In this document: piece by piece, positions 46,279 to 58,500 of the stretch
How the letters are laid out: the number at the start of each line of letters is the position of its first letter
How positions within the stretch are numbered: the stretch's first letter is position 1
Made by a program: the position numbers and the translations under genes
DNA from: Klebsormidium nitens
Lineage: Eukaryota; Streptophyta; Klebsormidiophyceae; Klebsormidiales; Klebsormidiaceae
Direction of reading: 5' to 3'
Length of the DNA stretch: 64,000 nt
Assembly (NCBI GenBank): GCA_000708835.1
Contig: DF236972.1
Location: 124,001-188,000 of the forward strand
Notes under the pieces: model-generated
Told to the model about the DNA's origin: nothing
The model's database searches: none
The model's input: only the letters and a program-made list of their open reading frames with translations

Positions 46279-48395
46279 CTACCTTGCGCCCGGTGCAGGC
46301 ACGTTCTGTTCGCCCTTCGGAGCCGGAACGTCTAGGTAAGTAAGCTCGGGCGGAAGCACACCGGACACGCAGCCCTCGTTTGAAGTGCCCAGAGCGAGCG
46401 CTTGAGAGACTGGTAGAGTACCGTTAACAGCTCTGATCTGATCCTGAGGCAGGGAGAAAGTGGTCGCTACCACTTCGGAGGGGAGATCGAAGAGAGCCCG
46501 GGACTGGATCTGCGGGGGGGGCCGTGGAGAAAGGCATGATTTGACTTTTACTAGATATAGAATTGCTTGAAAAGGTAAGCGCCCTCATTCAAAGATGCGC
46601 CCGGCGCCTTCGCGTTGAGACGAGCGCGCTTGAAATGCCTGCAGCTCTCGCAAAATGCTCAGGAGCTCAGCCCGCAGCGTGCCAGAGGGATCTTTCACAA
46701 TCAAAGCGAATTGCGGTCACATGAGATCGATCAAGAAGCCTTCACAATTTTCGCCCTAAATATCAAAATAATCAGGAGGTTCTGCGGTCAGAAATGCGAT
46801 TCGGGTAGCCAGCAAGCCGGGGGCATCGCACGTGCGTTGCACAAAAGGGCAGACGTTCGCAAGACTCCTCAAAGCCAACTCAAGCAAGTGCGACCCTTTC
46901 CAATGGTAGAATCGCCAGATCGACGGCTGCAATGCTGCCACGTGTACTCACAATGACGCCCGGGTTTTGGCTGTTGAGCGCGGAGATGGAGGTAACGTTA
47001 GTCGTGGCGAAGCTCTGTATGAAGTGCAGCATGCCCCGAGGAAAGACCGTCATCTCGCCCTCCCGCAGCATGTTCAGGTGGGCGGTCTCTGGTAAGAGGG
47101 TTAAAACAAGAGTAACGGGTTAGCAGCTGGGAAGGGGGTTAAAATAAGAGTGACCGGGTTAGCAGCCTGGACACGTCACAAAGTCGAGGTGGGCGGTGAC
47201 TGGATCGCCCCAGGGAAAGACCGTCATCTTCCCCTCCCGCAAAATGGTCAGGTGGGCGGTGTCTGGGAAGAGGGTTCAAGTAAAAGTAACCGGGTTAGTA
47301 GCTGGACACGTCACAAAGTCAAGGTGGGCGGTGACTGAATTGCGCAGGGGAAAACCGTCATCTCACCCTCCCGCAAAATGGCCAGGTGGGCGGTGTCTGA
47401 ACAATTGGAGCAAAGAGATTTGGGATTCTCTTAGTATCTTAGTTGCTTCGAATTTCAGGCCTGGAGTCGAATTTAAGCCGACGTTTTGTTAGAGTTTTAT
47501 ATATCAACTGTCGCAGAGCTTGCCAAGCTCCCACAGTAAGGGGGAATCAAGGGGGAACCCAAGTGCAGACAGTTTCACGGTTCGACTTGACAAGATTGCG
47601 ATGGTTCGGCGGGATCTGTGAAGTCAGCATGCACTGAGGTACACTTTCCGCATGGATGACGTCAGCAAGGGCGGCCGCGGATGCGGGCCGCGTGGCCGCA
47701 ACTCACGGTTGGTGTCGACGAAGCCGACCAGGACGGGCCCCCCGCTTATGACGTATAAGATCTCGGTCGCGCGCGGGTGGGTGTGCGGCAGATTCTGGCC
47801 GCACGGACGCATGTTGAATAGCGTATAAGAGATGCCCTGCGACCTGCGAGCAATAGGGACAACGGGTTGACTGAAAACGGTGTGAATTCTTATTGGTGCG
47901 CTGCAGGTTTGTCCCCGTTTCTCCTTGATTGCCAGTCCGCGTTTCTTCTCAGTTGACGGTCAGTCTTTAGGAGAAATGATCGAAGAGGCCCTTGCAAAAA
48001 TCCAAGGGAAAGCTCGGACACGACTGTCCGAAGATGCCTGCCGAGACTGATCGAACGAAAACTCATTTATCAATGGGAAAGACAATGACCTCGAATCGGA
48101 TAGGCGGCATCGAGGCAAGCTTTTGATGCTCATTAGTCGCCTACCTTAGCGCCGGGAAGTTCGCAGACGTTGCTCTGGTGTTGTTCCCCCCTGGGCCTTG
48201 CGCCGCATTGGCCGCATGCAGGAGATCAAACTTGAAATACGCTTCCGGCGGAGCGTAGTTGGAAGGCACTTCCGGCGGATCAAAGTCTCTGAGGGGGTCC
48301 GGATCGGCGGCTGAGACGCAGCCCGCGAGGGAGGCAACTAGAGCGGCGGCCAGGAGGAAGTGGGCGGCGCGGGGGCGCTGCTTAGCGGACTCCAT
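46279..48395 (-). CDS. Germin-like cupin protein, copy B (GLP-B)
   Basis: Four exons, 48145-48395, 47707-47843, 46952-47088 and 46279-46509, identical in length to those of GLP-A, encode 251 aa. It has a signal peptide (hydrophobic LLAAALVASLAGCVSA), then ADPDPLRDF without the usual germin Cys. Box 1 is GQNLPHTHPRATE, with His104, His106 and Glu111. Box 2 is GEMTVFPRGMLHFIQS, with His151 kept. The Asn normally closing box 2 is Ser155 here, while GLP-A has Asn. The tail SALNSQNPGVI is present. Like other germin-like proteins it should be secreted and bind a metal ion. Intron 2 carries two extra copies of the exon 3 acceptor region. It sits upstream of BTB-B on the same strand, mirroring arm A. 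Confidence 0.85.
47212..47403. repeat. Two copies of the GLP-B exon 3 acceptor junction in the preceding intron
   Basis: The stretch 47038-47104, which spans the start of exon 46952-47088 and its acceptor, recurs at about 47212-47275 and 47345-47403. Shared blocks are gaaagaccgtcatct, ccctcccgca and caggtgggcggtgtctg. Intervening spacer blocks (ggacacgtcacaaagtc) are also repeated, so the unit is about 130 bases. Confidence 0.9.
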
Positions 48396-50248
48396 TTTCT
48401 GAGTGCAGAAGAGGGGTAGTCTTTAGAAAGAGAGGAGATTCTGATTCTGAACGTCTCACAGCGTTTTGCCAGCGCGAGAGACCTTTTGTTGCGACTCTCG
48501 AAGTTGAATCAGAACCTCCTTTTGCTGGTCATATGAATGATTAAGTGGGCTGTCAGCAGAATCGGCATCTTCGAATCGCAACCTGGGTTTCTCATAACCA
48601 GCCAACATGTGAGAAGCTGGTTAGAAGCTGGTCAGTTTGTGGTTAGATACTGGAATGTGCCACACCTGGCAAGACACAAAAGCCTGGTTTAAGTCATGTG
48701 AAGGAAGGCGCGTCCGCGAAGAATATCTGATTAGCGGAAATGAGCAATGAGATGCATGCGCCCTGATAAACGAGAAAGTGGGTCGTCGGCCGTACGGTGT
48801 CTCTCACATTGTCAGAGTCACGGTCAGCGATATTCACATGGAATTTACAGACGGGTCAAGGCAGGGTGATTCAATCTCTGAACTCTCGTGTCGCTGGAAT
48901 TCTCGAAGCTGAGAAGTAGAAGCGGATGCATTGGCGCATGACGAGACGACGCCCTGACTTCTTTCTTAAGTTGATCGTATCTACCATCCACTCTTGTTAT
49001 TCTATTCTCGTGTTCCTGTCGATTTTGCGCATTAGTGACTGCTTCTAAACAGCGTATACAATTCCTCTGATCGATACCCGCTCGTTGCAGGGTTTTTTAT
49101 CCATGGTCAATTGCCAGCTGTCCCGCACGCAAATGCAAGTTTGCGGGCTTGTACAATTACCATTTTGCAGCCAGGCTGCCACAATGCGCCGTGGCATTTG
49201 TAATTGCACGAATTGTATGGAGCACGCTTTCGTACGTACCTGTAAGCTCTACCACGGAATCCGATCGGACAACCTGCACCTCGGAACTCGCTGAGTCACC
49301 TCCAAGCTGGCCTCGCCCAAGACAGCAGCTGCATGTCCGAAGGTCATGCGATCATGCATGATGATCGGATCGTACCGTCGTGCAATCATGGCGCGTGTTA
49401 TACTCGATCGTGGCATGTGCAGGAGGTACTACGGCATGTACTCGTTCCTGACGCAGGACGTGACCCCGACGGTCTAGCGCTCTTTGCATTAGTATGCAAG
49501 CTAGGTACGTGCCCGCTAAATGAGATAAAGCCAACTCCAATTGACTGCAAACACCCTAAGGGCTATAGGCTCACAGGCCTCAGTCAAGCATATGACGATA
49601 CCGCGTCGGCAGACTCACTCAGACAAGTCGACTCTTTAGGACACGCTGGGGCTGCATGGCCGGGCGCAGCACGCGGCTGCCAGATACAAGTGCTGGCATA
49701 CAGTATATATACAGATTATGATTCAATCCGACCAAAAGCATTCTTGTTACCATAACGTACCTGCACATGCTGGCGCAGCTGAGCGTGTGTGCATGGCCGC
49801 GGCGCACCTCGTACAAGTTGGACAGATCTTGTGTCAGAGCCGAATTCTTAATGGCCCAATGGCCCAGCGACAAACCTTGGCAGGCACTGATTCTGTTTGG
49901 CCGGCGAGGGGTGCTCAGGCTCACACAGAAGTGCGGCCTGACACAAGTGCAAACACCTTCTGTCACCTTCTTGTAGCAGGTTCGTGGTCTGGAAATGCTT
50001 ATCGGATTCATATATCAATCAGGCGCGTCACTGAATCTGCAGACTACTCTAAGAGTAAACCAATCTTGAACCATCTGTACAGAAGTGTAGAATAATAAGG
50101 AAGCAGGTATGCACAATTTGGTAGCACCTCCAGGGTGCACAACCCGTTTGCAAACCGTTCTTCGTCCATCATTAGAGCACCGTTGGCAAGTTCGCTATAC
50201 CCCTTCCAACGCCCTATAGTGGAACTTGCGCTGCTATGTGGGCCGCTT
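48396..50248. other. Intergenic region between IDH and GLP-B
   Basis: No gene is supported in these 1.85 kb. It should contain the GLP-B promoter next to 48396 and the IDH 3' UTR next to 50248. The middle (about 49100-50100) has scattered open frames of no recognisable family and a 12-base palindrome ATCATGCATGAT at 49351-49362. Confidence 0.4.
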
Positions 50249-53200
50249 TCACGGACTTCCCATCCCGGGCGACTCGGGATCCTCTTCCAAGTTTCCGATC
50301 AGCGCTTTCGTGTACTCGGTTGTCGTCGACTTGCCGCCTAGATCTCCAGTGCGGTACTTCCCCTCCCCGATCGTCTTGAGCACCGATGCATGGATCCGGT
50401 CCGCGTACTTGTCCAGCCCCATGTGCTTCAACATCATGACGCCGCTCAGCAGAAGAGCGGTCGGGTTTGCCTTATTCTGCAATAGATATTCAGTAACGTT
50501 AGCTACGTGTTTCACAAGTTATGACGAGTGGCCTCGCCGGTTTGAAACAACGATCCAATAAAGTTTCAGCAGAGTGTTAGAGTTGCAGCGAACCGGCTTC
50601 TTCTGCAACGACAGAAGAAAGCTTCACCTAAGCGTTTTGCGGGCACTACAAGGAGGGAACTCCTTATGACGAGCCCTAATAAGTGCATGTCTGTCAAAGA
50701 ACCTCAATGGGGAGTCGCTTTTCGAAATGTTGGTTGAGAAACGATGCTGTCATTGCCTTTCAAGAGAGCGAGATAAAACGAGGGCGCAATTGATCGATGA
50801 CGTTATCCATCACCCTAGCGCCGAGTGCGCGTTCGCCCAGGAAGACAGTTAATATACTCCTGCTTAGGCCTTCCAACGAAAAGCATTCTCGGGGAATAGT
50901 ACTTCCGTGCGGCGCCATATCCTTTCCTCCTCGAGAGCGGACGGGAAAAACATTGGGATGCGGACGAACCGCATGGAAGAAGGGCGTACCTGTCCGGCAA
51001 TGTCCGGCGCAGTGCCGTGGACAGCCTCCATGAGCGCCAAGCCGTCCTTACCGATGTTGCCGCTGCACGAAACGCGCAAAGCAGAAAAAAATCCGTCAGA
51101 AGCGCACTTGTTGTGTCCGCTTTGCTGTCTGCACCTTTCCGCGTTGCCCACTATAAAACTAACCACTAATAACTCGCTTCTATAGGTGCCACCGCACGAG
51201 AGATTGGGTCGAAAACCGCGTGGCAGGTTTCGTAAGCTCATGGTCGTGCTTGTCCCGTTTGCTGAAACCCTTTTTCCGCTGCAACCCTTTTTCCGCTGCA
51301 ACCAAATTTCTGACAGATCATCCAGCCAGCCGATGCCAATTGCGCAAACTCAGTTCACCAAGTCCCACTTGATCCGACAGAAACCTAGAAGAAGCTCTCC
51401 CAATCAAAGTGCACGGTTGAAATCTGGAAAGGTCCAGGCAGGGTGGTGTATCAGTTACCTGGGGGTCAGTCCGAGGCCACCGATAAGACCCGCGCACAGG
51501 TCACTGATGATGTCACCGTACAGGTTGGGCATAACCAGCACATCGAAGAGGCCGGGGTTCTTGACGAGCTGCAACAACGGCGAGGAAGAGAGGCTTTCGT
51601 CAGAGGGATTTGCTGAGATAACAAACGTTTCGGAAGGCTGTTCAGGGGAAGAAGATAATGGTGGATGCTGGTGTCAAAACGATGGGATTGCATCTGTTTG
51701 AGAACCGGCCGTTGTGACGTCACGAGCATCCACGACTTCCCTCGATGCCTTGCACTAAAAACCTGGTCGTAAAGGGCGTGCTTTCGTGGCTCGGAAGCAC
51801 CGGTCTATTCGTTGCCAGCATTTTCCACAAGTGTCCCCAAACAACAGCTGGACGAGGCGACCAAAAGAGTTGTGGTCTTCAGCTTGTAGGGACCAGAACT
51901 CGATGTGTGCGCGAACTAGGTAAGAGAGCGACCTACGATATGCTCTCTTGCAAAGTCTTGGCAGCCTTTCTAGATCGACTTTCTCGAAGGACTATTAAAC
52001 TGCCAGTAATAAGACAGGGAAGTAGGAAAAAGGCATCCGTCAACCGTGTTCGTGGCAGGTAGGAATCAGGCACTTCGAACGGCGCATAAACGGCCTACCA
52101 TCATGCAGCAGTTGTCGATGATGACCTCCTCGTAAGCGATCTCCGGGTACTTCTCCGACACCTCCCGGCAGCACTGCATGAGCGTCGGGAAAGAACAGCT
52201 TCAAATGACGTCAGACTCAAGCTGCTGACACAGCCTGCGGCGAGAAAGGACTTTCAGCACCAACGGTTACGGCACTTGTCCAAAAACAAATCCCTGAACA
52301 AGGGGTTCTAAGGGCAAGGCATACAGTGTTTCAAGCGCTGTGCCAATAATAGGGGATACAATGACAGGCCCTTTTTTGAATCGATGAGGGCGTCTGCAAA
52401 CAACTCATGCACCATAAAATGGCGGTCGGAAAGACGCAACGGCGAGGAAACTGAGAGCCGTGATCAGAGACCATGCTGGACGATTAGCGATTGGAAACGC
52501 ACAGTTCCCGAAATCAGCTGAAACAGACAGGAAAAGTCGACCAGAAGTAAACATCGTGAAAGCAAGATCGGGAAGCAGCTTTACCTGCAAGAATAGGCCG
52601 TCGCTCATGCGCATGATGTTCGCCTTGTGGATGGCAGACACGCGCTCCCGGTTGTTGGTAGCCGCATACTCAAAAGCATACTCCGCTACACGCATGCTTG
52701 CGGCGCGCGTGATGATCTTCAGGCTCTCCACCACTCCCGGAATGACCTGCACAATGGGGCGGGGCGAAGTGTTTAGGTGGGGCGCAAATGGGAGGACCTT
52801 TCTTCCCAGAGTGTAAGCGTCTTCGGCTGGAAATGATCTGCATTATGTTTAAACAGCCAGATGCATTGCTCGTGGTTAACTCTAGAAGTCAACAGGGACA
52901 ATATCAGTTTTGACCAACTTTGATTCTACTCTCATCTGAAATTTGCAATCTGTTTTCTCGCACCATAACTTATCAACTCCTGCAGTGAACACAACTACCC
53001 AAGCCTTCCGGTCGGCCGTAATTTGGTCCATTTGTACTTATTTTAAGTAAGATGGCCGCGAGTCCAATCGATCACTCACATGCCCCAAGGCAGCTTCTTT
53101 GCTTTGGTCACGCTTCACAGACTTTCAAACCATTCCTCTACTTCCAATTCCACCCACCTGGTGCTCTAGCCCGCTGTACTCCCCCTCCGTGTTCTCCCGA

Positions 53201-54790
53201 ATCGTCACTAGATCCACGTTGTCATACCGCGTCTTGTACCCCGGCAAACTGAGGCACGGCCGGACGTTCGCATACAGCCCCAGTTCCTTCCGCAGCGTCA
53301 GATTGAGCGATTTGTGGCCCTTTCCGATGGGCGTCGCCATCGGGCCTTTCAGCCCTATCTTGTTGCGGAGCACGGACTCCATGCTCTCTTTGGTGATGAA
53401 GCTGCCTGTGCGCGGGTCGACCTCTTTGCCGACATAGTGCTCTTCCCACTCGATCGGGGCGCCCGCCGCAGAGAACACCTGCAATGTGAAGTTCCAAAGG
53501 GTTTGGGGCTACCGCTTTTCATGCTCCCCTCGGGTATACTAAGTGGGGGTCAATGTCTTTCCTAAAATGTTGTTCATTCCAGGGAATTGGCGCAGCCGCA
53601 GCAACAAAAACCTGCAAGAAGGACTTGACGCTGTGATGAGGCCGTTTTTCTTAAGCCAGTCTTTTGACGTGAGGCCATTCTCTTGGATCTGAAGAGAGAT
53701 TGGAGGACAGGACTTGAGGATTTCACTCAGAAGGACAGACCTGTTGACGTAATTGCACGAGTGTTAAGATCGTACCAAAGGACTTAGCGGAATGCACAGA
53801 AAGATGGCTGCAATGACTAGATCCATGCTTACAAGATACACAGTACTCATGTAGACAATTTTCTGGCGTTTGAAGGGCCTGTCAGGCTAAACAAGCTGTT
53901 AGTGAACATATAGCCATGGCAACAATGAGCCTTTAAGGTGTGTTTCCCAAAGGACTGATCATACAGATTTCAAAGCAGCATTTTGAAAGGGAGCTTTGAA
54001 CGAAAGCAGAGTCCCACATTCTGCAAAGAGGAATGCACTAGGCAACCAACCAAACCCAATATGGGAACATAGCAGCGACGAATGCTGGTCGCAATCTGCA
54101 AATTGACGACTGGTGCTGACAAAGTGAGATAGTATTCCCGATGAAATCTCGGCAGTGCCCTTGCTGTAGCGCAAAGGGGCAATCTGCATAGCTGGGTTGC
54201 AGCATTGCATGATCAGTGCAGCACAGCGGTGAAGGTGTTGTTTGCAAGCCATTGAGAATGTGTCGCATTGCATGCAGGTTGCTTTTGATTTTCAGGTACA
54301 GCCATGATCCGCAGGTCTTACCTGGCCTCATAGGTGCAAGAAAATCTGACAGAGGTAAGAGCTGGTCCTCATACTTGTCTTTTAACGACTTCTAGATATA
54401 ATTGATATCTGGACAACGGATACCAAGTCCAGGCAATTGAGCGGATGAATGCAGACCCGTAAGATCCCTAGATTTTCCAAAGTAGCTCTAGCTCTTTGAG
54501 GAAAAGCGAGTCCGATCACAATGTTCCGTCTGACAGATCCTCTCTTATCGACCCGTGCGAATGCAGCAAACTCATGAATAATAAACGCAATCGTGGCAAT
54601 CCTTCTTTACCTGCTTCACCGCTTCTGCAATCTCCGGCCCAATCCCATCTCCAGGGAAAAGTGTGGCTGTGTATGTCTCTTGTTCTGCAGCGGCGGCAGA
54701 GAATCCCCGATGCGAGAGCAGCGAAGCACTTCCGAGCCTGACCGATGGAACGAGGGACTTCAGGGCCGCCCCCGCTTGGCGCAAAGCCAT
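50249..54790 (-). CDS. IDH: NAD-dependent isocitrate dehydrogenase subunit, mitochondrial (catalytic type)
   Basis: Seven exons, 54611-54790, 53158-53478, 52585-52746, 52099-52173, 51459-51568, 50990-51062 and 50249-50476, encode 382 aa with all phases consistent. The enzyme oxidises isocitrate to 2-oxoglutarate with NAD+ in the TCA cycle, as a hetero-oligomer in the mitochondrial matrix. Residues 1-33 are Arg/Ser/Ala-rich, fitting a presequence. [14 protein letters not shown] follows; [14 protein letters not shown] is at 154-167, the catalytic-type Lys208 lies in AIHKANIM, and NLYGDIISD at 261-269 holds the metal-binding Asp residues. HGTAPDIAG and the [10 protein letters not shown] tail complete the fold. 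Length and motifs match plant IDH-V-like catalytic subunits. The usual VV(K/R)GVVESLK reads [10 protein letters not shown] here, a small oddity at an exon border. Confidence 0.93.
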
Positions 54791-55522
54791 GTTTGATAGC
54801 TGGATCTATGCACCTCAGCAGATCTGTTCCTCAGCAAAGAAGGCCGAAGAATTTTAGAAAAGAGCGCCCTTCTTGAGGGGTTGGATTGAGCAGCTTCTTT
54901 GTTTTTTGATGAGGGAGAAGCTTCTTTGTCACCGTTTGTTCTCAAAACCCTAATCCCTGGCAGCCGGTTTAGGGTTTGTGCTTTGGAATACGAAAAGGTC
55001 CGTTTGAACCGTCGATGTTTGTCCAATTTCAAAACGGTTGCTATCTGACGGCCAGACTGACCTCGGGAGTCTCGGATTTTCTGTCAGCTCATCTGATCAT
55101 GCATTGATGCAAGTGCTTCCTCGCTTGCAAATTCTGTGCACTTGTTGCTGAGATCAGCTGAAGAGCCTGCACTGCTTCAAAGATTTTTTGTGATTCAGAC
55201 TCTCATGGAGTCTCATCACTGTAGGCTTTGATTCAGGGGCCCAAGGATTGACGATGGGCACAACCCTGTTTCAAAGCATCAAAGGCAGACGTCATGCACT
55301 TTTTACAAGAGGGAGAGCGCGCTAAGGAACGAACAACAGGTTTGCTTCTTCAGTGCAGTAAGAAGCGACAACAAGAGACTGCACTGGCTTTGAGGAGCTG
55401 GAGAAGGTCCCTTATATCTGCTGAAGCGTATGCGACCAGGAATCGGGGTCTTCCCAGAGTGGGTGTGAGCACGTCCATGTAATGGGGCCTCGCACGTGAG
55501 TCGCAGCAAAGTTGATCCAAGC
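54791..55522. promoter_or_regulatory. Divergent intergenic region between IDH and the long disordered protein
   Basis: These 732 bases separate two start codons pointing away from each other, so both promoters must lie here. No clear TATA box or G-box was identified. Confidence 0.4.
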
Positions 55523-58500
55523 ATGGAGGGCAACAAGAGAGGAGAGACTTTTCGCCCGGTGTCCGCCCGAGCTGGGAGCAGGAACAATTCACGACAAGGC
55601 CCAAAACAAACCTCAGAGACAGCTCCTATAGTTGGTAGGAGAATCACCAATCCGACGGTGAGCTGGAACTTGGGCGCCCTAACCGCCCGGGTAACCCAGC
55701 CGGTCAGCGAGTCGGCTGGAGAGCAGCAAGCGGTGTCGGACCAGAGGAGAGAGTCTGCAGGCCTTTTGGGGGCTGAACGAACAGAAGAGGTCCCCTTGGA
55801 ATTAGGGGCGGAGCGAATCTCTGCGCTGGTGGAGGGCAACCGAGAGGCCTTGTATCAGCAGAGGCTGCTCGAGCTGAGGCAGAAGGCGCTGGACATCATG
55901 AACGGAAACAGGGCCTCAGAGTTGCCACCTAGTACAGCCCAAAGGAGTGAGCCAGAACTGGGGAACGGACAGCACATTGTGGCACCACCTGAAGCGAATG
56001 GGATGCGCATTCCGCGCGCAGAGGCTGTGCTGACAACTGCAAAAGTACAGGAGACGGCGGGTAAGAAGCCGGTCCAGAAGTCACCCCCCCAGAAGAAGCA
56101 AATAAAGGCGAATGTCCGGCCGCTCAGCTCGCTACTGAAGGAGAGCCAGGACCGGCTCGCAAACATTCACCGGCTCTTAGACGCGGCCACGGAGGAGTCT
56201 CTCTTTGCGCCGCAACGGCCGCAAACGGAGTCTGCAGAGAAGTGGGATGCGGGAGAAGAAGCGGCTCAAAGCAGGGGGCCTGGAACTCCAGGTAAGTAGC
56301 TGCAAATTCGCTGCCACAAAGGATGGATTTGAACATGCCTGGTAGGTAGTAGCTCGACATTAGCGGCCATAATATTGGGAGTAGAAAGTAGGACTGTTTT
56401 CAAGGGGAAGAACGTAGACGTGACTGTATGATGTCACGCTTCAAACATTGCGCCCAATGGACATCGATTTGAGTAGAGAAGACTTGTGAGGAGACAAGAT
56501 CCTGAAGTGTTGACTTAAGGCTGGCTGTGATGCCCTTTCACAGAGAGTAGCTTAACGATATCATTTCTTCAGGGCAGTTCGCACGTGTCCGTTTTTCGTG
56601 ATCTCCTTGACCCTTGTGCTGGTACGACTGAAGTCAGCCAATCGCTCATGCTTCAATCTGGTTGCAGCACACTGAAGCAGGTAAAAAGCCAGCCCTTCCA
56701 TATCCGTTTGTTATCAAGTACGTAATGGCAGCGCTGAAGGAGCCCATTGACTTGTCATCGCTGATTTCTGACAGCCTCATGGTCCTTGTCACTATTTTCG
56801 CTCGCTTACTCACACCCACTGTTCTCTCTTCGCAGCAGGTGGTTCCATCCCCTTTGTAATCCAACCTGCCGGCCCGCCTCCTGACTATGTGAGCCCTGAG
56901 CTCGTGCACATTATCCAAGCAAACGCCCCAGATCATCTGGACCTAGTTGACCCAACTACCACCCGGAAGGCGAAGCGAGACTCAAATGGCACGTATGAAA
57001 ACGGGGCCCACAGAACGGCTCCAAAATCGCAGCAGTTTGCCCAGGCTCGTCAAGCGAACAGTCCCGTCAGAGTTGGCGCGGTATTGTCAAATGATGGAAA
57101 GCGGAGGAGAGCAGTAGATGCGGCCGGGGATCAGGAACTACGGTTTGTAAGTGGACGGTCCGAACGGGCAGCGAAAGTCGAGGCCCTGCTCGTGAAGATC
57201 CAGGAGCGCAACTCGAAGATTGCAGTGCAGAAGGCTGCGACCGAGGAAGGACGCGCTGCAAATCAGGGCCTTTTGAGGCAATATGGGGGATCCCTTCAGA
57301 ACGCGGGTGCGGATCAGAACCGAGTGGGTAACCGCTCACCGGACAGAGGGCCGGGGGGCTATGGTGACATAAGAGGTGACGAGGGGATGAGCGGTGGGCG
57401 GGCGAGCGTGGTGGGGCGCTCGAGGAGCGCGCCGCATCAGCGGCCGGTCAGTCGCGGGGCGACACCTCGGAAAGGAAGGAGAAGCTCGGACGATTCTGAG
57501 CTGGGCGGTCGGATAGCTACGGACGGCGCCGCTGCTGTGGCGGACGAGAGGGCAGCGGGTCAGAAGCAAACAAAACCAAGGGTCTCTACGGAGGAAGCAT
57601 CGGGTTTGCCAGGAGAAAGGAAAGCGGCATGGGCGGAGAAAGCAAGCGGCAAGCTAAAACCAAAGCGGAAGTTTGCGGGGACCCGGGCTAGACCAGCCGG
57701 TGTAAATATCCCCGACATCCTCAACCTCCAGGGGCCTGGAACCGTTTCTGGGGGCGTGGAAGTTGGCGAAAAGGCGTCCGGAGCTGTGCTCAGCACAGGG
57801 GTCAGTACGTCTGTTAGACTGACCGAGTTCGGACAGTCCGTAACCAGCCCAACGCTGTCCGGATGGTCGCAGGACGAGGTGGGGGTCGAGCATACGTGGC
57901 TGTACAGTGCGAACAGCCACGGGCTTGCTGTGAATAAGGGGGATGCTCACGGCATCGCGGAACAAGGCCTTGTCGGAGCAGAGGCGGGGCCGGCAGGAAG
58001 GAGTGTTTTTAATAACGCTGGGCCAAAACAGGGCCTGGCGAGTCTGGCGCAAGCTGCAACTGAAGGCCCTGTTCTTGCTGGGGTCGGCGAGCGGCCTGCA
58101 TTTTACCCTGGGGAGTTAAGGAGAGGCGGGGTAGAACAGGGCCTTGAGGAAGGAGGCCAGCTGGCAAGCCCGCTCGTGCAAACGTTCGCTCTCGGAAGGG
58201 GCCTACCGACACAGGTTCCGAACGAGTTGGACAATTCGAATTGGGGGGGTGCAGAAAGTGCGAAAACCGCCCCTCTGGTTGGTGTGCTGGTGAACGGGGG
58301 GATCCCCTCTGTTCTCGGTCCGGCGAATGCGGGGACAACCGTCGGCATCGCACTCGCCGGTATCCAGGAGAAAGCCCGAGAACAGGTCCGGTCGGCGCTC
58401 GCGAAACGGCCGCAAAGCGCGCCGAGTGTGAAACGGCCCAGTCAAAATTCCAAACCCCAGTCCGTGCCCCAGCCGCACCCCATCTTCGGGGCTCGTTCTC

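Larger units (their letters stand above)
26734..48395. repeat. Inverted duplication of a GLP-BTB two-gene cassette
   Basis: Arm A (about 26.7-33.6 kb, plus) holds GLP-A then BTB-A. Arm B (about 42.6-48.4 kb, minus) holds the same two genes in the same order read on the minus strand. All four GLP exon lengths are identical between arms (251, 137, 137, 231), as is BTB exon 2 (138). A GC-rich stretch upstream of each BTB also aligns. Introns and intergenic DNA have diverged widely, so the event is not recent. The roughly 9-kb spacer carries a WASP-like gene. Confidence 0.85.

Noticed and set aside
49333-50095. Several 120-140-codon open frames on both strands between GLP-B and IDH
   Set aside because: They overlap each other in different frames and show no domain or conservation signal.
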